From NCBI GenBank assembly GCA_002402545.1, contig DHGA01000046.1, positions 1 to 14,640 of the forward strand: a DNA stretch of 14,640 nucleotides. Reading direction: 5' to 3'. Origin of the DNA: Syntrophaceae bacterium UBA4810 (lineage in GTDB: Bacteria; Desulfobacterota; Syntrophia; Syntrophales; Smithellaceae). Below, piece by piece: positions 8,278 through 13,147 of the stretch. The notes beneath the pieces are model-generated. The model was given only the letters and a program-made list of their open reading frames with translations, had not been told where the DNA came from and did no database searches. Made by a program: the position numbers and the translations under genes. Within the stretch, counting starts at the first letter, position 1, and the number at the start of each line of letters is the position of its first letter.

Positions 8278-9120
8278 TCAGATTGCCTCCTTAATGTTTT
8301 CAATTTCCGGATAAGGGAAAACCGGCCCTTCAATGCAACAATATTTGTCTCCGAAAGCGCAGTGTCCGCATTTTCCGACACCGCACTTCATCATTCTTTC
8401 CAAAGACATGAAAATATGTTCCTTGGCAAAACCCAATTTCAGAAGTTTTTGTAAAACGAATTTATACATAACCGGCGGCCCGCACATCACAGCATAGGTT
8501 TCTTGCGGGGAAAGGTCGGTACGATCAAACAAACCGGTGACCACTCCCACATACTGTTTCCAGATGCCTTCATCATCACGGTCGACACTGTAGAGATAAT
8601 TTATGTCGTCACGGTCAAAGAAACTCAACAATTCATATTTAAACAAAACATTATCCGGATTGTTTGTTCCGTACATTAAGATGATATCTTTAAAATCTTT
8701 TCTTTTATCGAGAGAATAAAGAAGAAGCGAACGCAAGGGCGCAAGTCCCAAGCCTCCGGCAATAAGCAGCAATTTTTTCCCTTTAAGTTGTTCGACGGGA
8801 AAACCTCTGCCGTAAGGGCCTCTTATGTTGAAGACCGAACCCTTGCTCATTTCAAAAAGAGCGTCCGTAACCTTTCCAGTTTTTCTTACACAGATTTCCA
8901 GAGTATCCGGTCTTGTGGGAGGAGAAGATATACTGATCGGCGCTTCACCTTTACCAAAGATAGAAACTTCAATAAATTGCCCCGGCTGATGCCCAAAACT
9001 CTCCCATGTTGTCCCGTCTTCCAATTTTAACTGAAAAAGCCGGTGGTCTTTAATCTGTGGCAATGTCCTGGCAATCGAAACAGGTCTCAGCTGATATATA
9101 TTGCCGCAATTATCACCCAT
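8278..9120 (-). CDS. FAD/NAD(P)-binding, [2Fe-2S] reductase subunit (sulfhydrogenase gamma / AsrB type)
   Basis: A 280-residue ferredoxin-NADP-reductase-fold protein resembling the gamma subunit of sulfhydrogenases, AsrB and the dihydroorotate dehydrogenase electron-transfer subunit. The FAD-binding part includes PGQFIEV (46-52) and APISISS (60-66). The NAD(P)-binding part includes AGGLGLAPLRS (121-131) and CGPPVMY (213-219). The C-terminal [2Fe-2S] motif is C246-x4-C251-x2-C254-x7-C262. It is probably the site of NAD(P)(H) exchange for the formate dehydrogenase encoded two bases downstream. The ATG is preceded by GGAGG at a 7-base spacing. It is the first gene after the predicted sigma-54 promoter at 9172-9188. 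No hydrogenase large or small subunit is present, so formate dehydrogenase takes the hydrogenase's place in this module. The choice between NAD and NADP cannot be made by eye. Confidence 0.9.
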   Translation of the reverse strand: MGDNCGNIYQLRPVSIARTLPQIKDHRLFQLKLEDGTTWESFGHQPGQFIEVSIFGKGEAPISISSPPTRPDTLEICVRKTGKVTDALFEMSKGSVFNIRGPYGRGFPVEQLKGKKLLLIAGGLGLAPLRSLLLYSLDKRKDFKDIILMYGTNNPDNVLFKYELLSFFDRDDINYLYSVDRDDEGIWKQYVGVVTGLFDRTDLSPQETYAVMCGPPVMYKFVLQKLLKLGFAKEHIFMSLERMMKCGVGKCGHCAFGDKYCCIEGPVFPYPEIENIKEAI

Positions 9121-9171
9121 AACAGCGCCTCCTTCCCCCGCTAGTGTTTTCTCAAATAGTTAACCCCTTAC

Positions 9172-9188
9172 AGCAATTTTAATACCAA
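9172..9188 (-). promoter_or_regulatory. Predicted sigma-54 (-24/-12) promoter of the formate dehydrogenase operon
   Basis: The minus strand reads TTGGTATTAAAATTGCT and matches YTGGYAYRNNNNTTGCW at 16 of 17 positions, with exact TGG and TTGC and correct spacing. The -12 C is at 9173, so transcription should start near 9161, about 40 bases before the ATG at 9120. The match to the motif upstream of 1059 and the paired upstream dyads support it. Confidence 0.78.
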
Positions 9189-9250
9189 TTGGTTAAATTC
9201 CTGATTTGAAAGAAATATTAACAATATTAACTGATCTTAATAATAATTAT

Positions 9251-9265
9251 GGGGTAAGATGCCCC
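9251..9265. promoter_or_regulatory. Predicted activator-binding dyad 1 (promoter-proximal)
   Basis: The sequence GGGGTAAGATGCCCC is centred at 9258, about 97 bp upstream of the predicted fdh start at 9161. It has the same form as the element at 1176-1190 and nearly the same distance to its promoter. Its CCCCG arm also pairs with CGGGG of the next site, so a nested palindrome (9251-9287) is present at DNA level. Confidence 0.6.
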
Positions 9266-9271
9266 GATTTC

Positions 9272-9287
9272 GGGGATATATTACCCC
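9272..9287. promoter_or_regulatory. Predicted activator-binding dyad 2 (promoter-distal)
   Basis: The sequence GGGGATATATTACCCC is centred at about 9279.5, roughly 119 bp upstream of the predicted fdh start. It lies 21.5 bp, close to two helical turns, from dyad 1, so two activator dimers would sit on the same face of the DNA, as is common for NtrC-type proteins. Confidence 0.58.
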
Positions 9288-9327
9288 TCATGCGCGCCTC
9301 AAAATATATTGATTATAATTTACAATT

Positions 9328-9343
9328 TACGGAAATTTCCGTA
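9328..9343. repeat. 16-bp perfect palindrome, possible operator
   Basis: TACGGAAATTTCCGTA is perfectly self-complementary. It lies in the divergent region, about 167 bp upstream of the predicted fdh start and about 295 bp upstream of the first plus-strand gene. It looks like a dimeric regulator site, but nothing in the window identifies the protein. Confidence 0.4.
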
Positions 9344-9552
9344 TTAAATCTAATCAGTCAAAAAAATTTTAGGCACGGGGCCCGATTTATTTTAGCTGAA
9401 CAATTTTACCGTTCGGTCAAAATGGAAAAAATACAAATTTGTTTCAAACTTCCAAAATCACCTTTCCCAGTTCCAATATTTTGCTGATTTTACACCATAA
9501 TTTTATTGACATTAAAGTTTATAATATGGTACTCGAAAACCAAAAGAAGACT

Positions 9553-9591
9553 AGCTTGATATCATTATTTTTATCAATAATATCAAAAGCT
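9553..9591 (+). repeat. Imperfect inverted repeat upstream of the plus-strand operon
   Basis: AGCTTGATAT (9553-9562) is complementary to 9580-9591 with one bulged A at 9587, and the right arm is followed by TTTTCTT. The pentamer TATCA recurs at 9560, 9572 and 9581. The repeat ends about 47 bases before the TTG start at 9638. It could be an operator, a leader hairpin or a weak attenuator. A -35/-10-like pair, TTGATA and TAATAT with a 16-base spacer (9556-9583), overlaps it, so an operator over a sigma-70 promoter is possible. All of this is inference. Confidence 0.35.
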
Positions 9592-9637
9592 TTTTCTTAC
9601 TTGAATTTTACCGTGTTTAAAAAACGAGGAGCGCGAA

Positions 9638-10012
9638 TTGAAGCTAAGTGAAGTGCAGGAAATCCTCAATGCTGAAGTCATTGCAGGCCATGATAAACTG
9701 GACATGGAAGTAAAAACGGCATTTGGCGCTGATTTGATGAGCGATGTTCTGGCATTCGCCAAGGCGGGCAGTCTTCTGCTGACCGGCCTGACCAACACGC
9801 AGGTAATTAGAATCGCCAATGTTCTGGACATTGCCGCTATTGTTTTGGTTCGCGGGAAAAAACCGCCTGCCGAAACCCTCTCTCTGGCCAGAGACCTTCA
9901 AATTCCGATTTTAACGACAAAATATATTTTATTTGAAACGGCAGGTCGACTTTACGTAAAAGGTATAGTGGGTTGTCTAGAAAAAGTTGAAAGTGGCAGT
10001 GCTCGAATCTGA
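9638..10012 (+). CDS. DRTGG-domain protein (first copy)
   Basis: A 124-residue protein made almost wholly of one DRTGG-like domain, the small alpha/beta fold also found in front of phosphotransacetylase and in CBS-DRTGG pyrophosphatases. Family-like stretches are GADLMSDVLAF (30-40), TGLTNTQVIRIANVLDI (49-65) and IVLVRGKKP (68-76). The literal DRTGG motif is not conserved. The protein at 10456-10797 is a clear paralogue sharing the D-L-(L/M)-S-D-V core. The start is TTG, chosen because GAGGAG lies six bases upstream and no ATG competes. Its 3' end overlaps the next gene by 26 bases. Such proteins are often annotated as HPr-kinase-like, but no kinase motif is present here. Its function, perhaps binding a nucleotide or small ligand for the downstream enzyme complex, is unknown. 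Confidence 0.8.
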   Translation: MKLSEVQEILNAEVIAGHDKLDMEVKTAFGADLMSDVLAFAKAGSLLLTGLTNTQVIRIANVLDIAAIVLVRGKKPPAETLSLARDLQIPILTTKYILFETAGRLYVKGIVGCLEKVESGSARI

Positions 10013-10436
10013 TAATAATTTACATAAACACAGCTTTGATATTGAAGGCGGAAATTTTACAAACGCGGGAACGGTTTCGACTCGCATAAAATCTATACTT
10101 AAAGAAATAGGATTACCGGATACGGTTGTCAGAAGATCGGCAATTGTCTGCTACGAAGCGGAAATCAACATAGTTTCTTACGCGAAAAAAGGAGTTATCA
10201 GCCTCACCGTCACACCTGAAACCGTCGAAATTGAGGCGATCGACGAAGGACAGGGAATTCCTAATATCGAATTGGCCATGCAGCCGGGATATTCCACGGC
10301 AAACCAGCAGATAAGAGAAATGGGTTTCGGCGCGGGCATGGGGCTGCATAATATAAACACTTACGCCGACATTTTCGATATTACTTCTGAAGTGAACAAG
10401 GGAACTCACTTAAAAATGATTATCAAAAAACATTAG
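9987..10436 (+). CDS. RsbW/SpoIIAB-like ATP-binding protein (anti-sigma-type HATPase)
   Basis: A 149-residue stand-alone GHKL ATPase of the anti-sigma-factor / serine kinase type. The N-box lies in CYEAEINIVSYA (55-66; E57 and N61), the next ATP motif is DEGQGIP (86-92), and the Gly-rich lid is GFGAGMGLHN (113-122). Members of this family bind ATP and either phosphorylate an anti-sigma antagonist or bind a sigma factor, but neither a STAS antagonist nor a sigma gene is visible here. The gene overlaps the first DRTGG gene by 26 bases. The TTG start at 9987 is not supported by a good ribosome-binding site; GTG at 9993 or 9999 would also serve, with translation coupled to the upstream gene. Its place between two DRTGG genes suggests a regulatory complex with them. 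Confidence 0.82.
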   Translation: MKVAVLESDNNLHKHSFDIEGGNFTNAGTVSTRIKSILKEIGLPDTVVRRSAIVCYEAEINIVSYAKKGVISLTVTPETVEIEAIDEGQGIPNIELAMQPGYSTANQQIREMGFGAGMGLHNINTYADIFDITSEVNKGTHLKMIIKKH

Positions 10437-10455
10437 CACAGCCAGGATTTAGTTT

Positions 10456-10797
10456 ATGGATATTGAAACAATAGTAAATCAATTGAACTTGAAAGTAAGG
10501 TCTGGAAAAGACAGACTCAATAATAATGTTACAGGAGGTTACACGGGAGATCTCTTAAGCGATGTTATGGCAAATTCTTCCGCAGGAGATGTCTGGATAA
10601 CAAGGCAAATTCACCAAAATATTGTCGCCGTTGCCACTTTAAAAGAACACGCGGCCATAATTCTGGTAAGTTCTTGCGAGCCGGCCAAAGAAACACTGGA
10701 GCGGGCCGCGCAGGAAAACATGCCGATAATGGTTTCCGATCTACCCGCGTTCGAACTGACGGGTAAGATATTTAATTTACTGGCCGCGGAAAAATAG
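10456..10797 (+). CDS. DRTGG-domain protein (second copy)
   Basis: A 113-residue single-domain protein paralogous to the one at 9638-10012. Aligned core stretches are GDLLSDVMANSSAGDVWIT (31-49) and AAIILVSSCEPAKET (66-80), against GADLMSDVLAFAKAGSLLLT and AAIVLVRGKKPPAET in the first copy. It starts with ATG, with AGGA about 8 bases upstream, 19 bases after the ATPase gene. Two non-identical copies flanking an anti-sigma-type ATPase suggest a hetero-oligomer or two ligand sensors. There is no catalytic signature and its function is unknown. Confidence 0.8.
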   Translation: MDIETIVNQLNLKVRSGKDRLNNNVTGGYTGDLLSDVMANSSAGDVWITRQIHQNIVAVATLKEHAAIILVSSCEPAKETLERAAQENMPIMVSDLPAFELTGKIFNLLAAEK

Positions 10798-10862
10798 CAA
10801 AAATATTTTTTCGCGCTCCGATGAAGCAAATGGCCATTTTTGGTTAATTCCTAAAAAAGACA

Positions 10863-11603
10863 ATGCTCAAAGCTTTTAACTGTGATTTTCATATTCACAC
10901 ATGCCTCTCGCCCTGCGCGGAATTAGATATGCATCCCCGGGCTATTGTGGAAAAAGCCCTCGAAGTAAAACTCGATATCATCGCTATTTGTGATCATAAT
11001 TCTTCCGAAAACGCGCCCTATGTTATTAAGGCCGCCCAGGGGAAAAATCTTAAGGTATTTCCCGGAATAGAAATAACAACAAGCGAAGAAGCGCATATCA
11101 TCGCCATTTTTGATTCTCTTTCTGATCAGGCCCGGATGCAGAAATTGATTTATGAACGGCTTATCGGGATAAATGACGAAGACCGCTTCGGCGTGCAGGC
11201 TGTTGTTAATGAAAAAGGAGAAGTGGAAGGAATAAACGAAAAATTATTAATCGGGGCGGCGAATATTTCTCTCAACGATTTATTGAGCCGCGTACATGAA
11301 TATAACGGCATCGCCATCGCGGCGCATATTGACAGAGAAAGTTTCAGCGTGCTGAGCCAACTTGGTTTTATCGATAAAGGCACACCCTTTGACGCTTTGG
11401 AAGTAACGTCCATGATGGGAATTGGACAGGCAAGAATCGAATATCCCGAATTGGAGGATTATTCATTCATAACTTCTTCTGACGCTCATTATTTAAAGGA
11501 TATCGGAACAGCTCTGACAAAGATTATGATTGAAGAACCGACACTGGCGGAATTAAAAATGGCTTTCGCCCGGCAAAACGGCCGCAGGATTTTGGAGCAA
11601 TAA
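10863..11603 (+). CDS. PHP-domain metal-dependent phosphoesterase
   Basis: A 246-residue protein of the PHP superfamily (TrpH/YciV-like). Likely metal ligands are in order: H10 and H12 (DFHIH), D44-H45 (ICDHNS), E70 (FPGIEIT), H78 (EEAHII), H155 (AAHIDRES), D207 and H209 (SSDAH). An insertion at about 95-140 interrupts the barrel, a common place in this family. It should hydrolyse a phosphoester such as a nucleotide or oligonucleotide end, but the substrate is not known. The ribosome-binding site is weak (AAAAGA). The stop codon overlaps the next ATG by one base, so it is coupled to the GHKL gene. Its retention inside a hydrogenase-type operon suggests a signalling or cofactor-processing role, which is inference. 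Confidence 0.87.
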   Translation: MLKAFNCDFHIHTCLSPCAELDMHPRAIVEKALEVKLDIIAICDHNSSENAPYVIKAAQGKNLKVFPGIEITTSEEAHIIAIFDSLSDQARMQKLIYERLIGINDEDRFGVQAVVNEKGEVEGINEKLLIGAANISLNDLLSRVHEYNGIAIAAHIDRESFSVLSQLGFIDKGTPFDALEVTSMMGIGQARIEYPELEDYSFITSSDAHYLKDIGTALTKIMIEEPTLAELKMAFARQNGRRILEQ

Positions 11604-12151
11604 TGCTGGAACTGGCCGCGCATATTCTTGATATCGCGGAAAACTCTATCCGCGCGGGAGCAAAGCTTGTGGAAATAAATATAAATGAAAGCAAAATAAA
11701 AGATTTGCTTTCCATTGAAATAAAAGATGACGGCAGCGGAATGACTAAAGAGGAAATTAAAAAAGTCGGCGATCCTTTTTACACCACAAAAACAGTAAGG
11801 CGTGTTGGTTTAGGTATTCCTCTTTTAACCGACGCTGCGCAGAGAGCAAACGGAAAGCTTAAATTGAAATCAGCAAAGGGAAAAGGCACGAATGTAACCG
11901 CTACATTTCAATTAAGCCATTTAGATAGGCAACCTATCGGAAATATTACAACAACTTTGGTCGCGTTGATTGCCGGAAATTCTCATGTTGATTTTATTTA
12001 CAAACATAGGCATAATGACCGGCAGTTCACATTTGACACGCGTCAAATACGCAAAGAAATCGATGATTTGCCTATAAATCATCCGGAAATACTAAAGTAC
12101 ATACGGGGCGTTATTGGTGAAGGTTTACAAGAAATTTCTACCAAAGCATAG
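11603..12151 (+). CDS. Stand-alone GHKL ATPase (histidine-kinase-like, no HisKA domain)
   Basis: A 182-residue protein whose first ~105 residues form a kinase-type ATPase domain: N-box with N14 in LDIAENSIRAGA, DDGSGM (42-47), DPFYTTK (57-63) and GLGIPLL (69-75). No dimerisation/phosphoacceptor domain, receiver or membrane segment is present. The C-terminal ~75 residues, starting DRQPIGNITTTLVALI, are not recognised. That makes a classic kinase role doubtful; it may regulate a partner by ATP-driven binding, as anti-sigma ATPases do, or phosphorylate a protein in trans. It is the second ATPase of this fold in the operon. The ATG overlaps the PHP stop codon as TAATG with GGAG upstream, and the hndA-like gene follows after 27 bases. 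Confidence 0.85.
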   Translation: MLELAAHILDIAENSIRAGAKLVEININESKIKDLLSIEIKDDGSGMTKEEIKKVGDPFYTTKTVRRVGLGIPLLTDAAQRANGKLKLKSAKGKGTNVTATFQLSHLDRQPIGNITTTLVALIAGNSHVDFIYKHRHNDRQFTFDTRQIRKEIDDLPINHPEILKYIRGVIGEGLQEISTKA

Positions 12152-12178
12152 CAACTCCCCAAAACGAGGAGGAATTTG

Positions 12179-12673
12179 ATGAACGCGGAAGAACAGGAAC
12201 TGTTGAAAGAATTTACCCCCGAGCAAATAGCCAAGCTCAATAAGATCATTGAAAAACACAAAGATAAACCCGGAGGATTGATTCCGGTATTGGAAGAAGC
12301 ACAGGTTGCACTGGAATACCTTCCCGTATCCGTGCAAAAAAAGATCGCGCGGGAACTTAACCTGCCCTTGAGTCGCGTGTACGGTGTTGTTACTTTTTAT
12401 TCTTTCTTCACCATGACTCCGCGCGGTAAACATACCGTGCGTGTTTGTCTGGGCACCGCCTGCTATGTCCGCGGCGGCAAAGCAATCGCCGAATCACTGC
12501 GAAAAGAATTCGGCGTCGACGAAGGAGAAACAACCCCCGACAGAATGTTCACATTCGAATCAGTCCGCTGCCTGGGAGCATGCGGCTTGGGTCCTGTGGT
12601 GGTTGTGGATGAAGACGTGCATGGCCGCGTCAAGCCGTCAAAAGTAAAAGAAATACTGAATCAATACAAATAA
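12179..12673 (+). CDS. hndA: HndA/NuoE-like thioredoxin-fold [2Fe-2S] subunit
   Basis: A 164-residue member of the 24-kDa NuoE family, used as the small subunit of NADH-linked (bifurcating) [FeFe] hydrogenases (HndA, HydC) and of NAD-dependent formate dehydrogenases. The helical N-terminal part (1-75, with VYGVVTFYSFF) is complete. The cluster ligands C90-x4-C95 and C131-x3-C135 are all present. It relays electrons to or from the NuoF-like subunit encoded two genes on. ATG at 12179 is chosen because AGGAGG (12167-12172) lies six bases upstream; the TTG one codon earlier is less likely. Length and motifs are normal for the family. Confidence 0.92.
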   Translation: MNAEEQELLKEFTPEQIAKLNKIIEKHKDKPGGLIPVLEEAQVALEYLPVSVQKKIARELNLPLSRVYGVVTFYSFFTMTPRGKHTVRVCLGTACYVRGGKAIAESLRKEFGVDEGETTPDRMFTFESVRCLGACGLGPVVVVDEDVHGRVKPSKVKEILNQYK

Positions 12674-12704
12674 AATAAATAGAAAAACCAGGGAGGATGA
12701 GCCA

Positions 12705-13088
12705 ATGGCTAAATTAACCATAGATGACTTGAAAAAAATCAAAGAAAAAGTGCACAAAGAAATGTCTTTGCGCGATGGAGAACGCCGCGTAAGAGTCACT
12801 GTTCATATGGGAACCTGCGGTATCGCGTCGGGGGCAAAAGAAGTTATGGACACGTTGCTTCAGGAAATCGAAGACGCGAAAGTGAATGATGTGTTTGTTA
12901 CCACATCAGGTTGCATGGGTTTGTGCAGCCGCGAACCGCTCGTTACCGTGGAAATCATCAACCAGGAACCGATAAAATATGAATACATGAATCCGAACAA
13001 AATGAGACAGGTTTTCAAAAGACATATTTTGGCTGGAGAAATTCAAACGCCTTTTGTTTTGGCGAGAGGCGCGGAAGTCACCAGATAA
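12705..13088 (+). CDS. hndB: HndB-like small ferredoxin-fold subunit
   Basis: A 127-residue protein like HndB of Desulfovibrio NADP-reducing hydrogenase and the small ferredoxin genes between nuoE- and nuoF-like genes in [FeFe] hydrogenase operons. It has the thioredoxin-like [2Fe-2S] fold signatures GTCGIASGAK (36-45) and TSGCMGLCSREP (67-78). Only three of the four usual cysteines are present: C38, C70 and C74. The position matching the second Cys of C-x4-C is Gly43, so a normal all-Cys cluster is not possible unless another ligand substitutes. A GGGAGG site lies eight bases before the ATG. It is probably a structural or electron-transfer component of the HndABC module. Confidence 0.87.
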   Translation: MAKLTIDDLKKIKEKVHKEMSLRDGERRVRVTVHMGTCGIASGAKEVMDTLLQEIEDAKVNDVFVTTSGCMGLCSREPLVTVEIINQEPIKYEYMNPNKMRQVFKRHILAGEIQTPFVLARGAEVTR

Positions 13089-13098
13089 TTTCCCGCCG

Positions 13099-13126
13099 AT
13101 CATGCAATTTAAAAGCATGATTTTTT
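13099..13126 (+). other. Hairpin followed by U tract between hndB and hndC
   Basis: ATCATGC (13099-13105) and GCATGAT (13115-13121) form a 7-bp stem with a 9-base loop and are followed by TTTTT. The shape is that of a weak intrinsic terminator or attenuator, but the stem has only three G-C pairs. It could trim transcript levels or mark a processing site ahead of the hndC ribosome-binding site at 13131-13136. Confidence 0.35.
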
Positions 13127-13147
13127 ACTAAGGAGGATATGAGCTCA

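Larger units (their letters stand above)
9121..9637. other. Divergent intergenic control region between the fdh and hnd operons
   Basis: This 517-base AT-rich stretch separates the minus-strand fdh operon from the plus-strand regulatory/hnd operon. It holds a sigma-54 promoter match (9172-9188), two GGGG-N7/8-CCCC dyads (9251-9265 and 9272-9287), a 16-bp perfect palindrome (9328-9343) and an imperfect inverted repeat just upstream of the plus-strand operon (9553-9591). The only long reading frame (9206-9487, plus) has no recognisable protein features or ribosome-binding site and crosses these elements, so it is taken as non-coding. No sigma-54-type GG-N10-GC element was found for the plus strand. 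Confidence 0.8.

Noticed and set aside
9370..9386. AGGCACGGGGCCCGA as a plus-strand sigma-54 promoter for the hnd operon
   Set aside because: The GG is present, but the required GC 10 bases later is GA, and TTGC is absent.
9206..9487. 93-codon plus-strand frame in the divergent region
   Set aside because: No ribosome-binding site or protein family features, and it covers the regulatory dyads and palindrome.
9506..9525. TTGACA followed by TATAAT, looking like a strong sigma-70 promoter
   Set aside because: The hexamers are separated by only about 8 bases, far below the required 16-18. The TATAAT might serve as a -10 alone, but no fitting -35 is seen.
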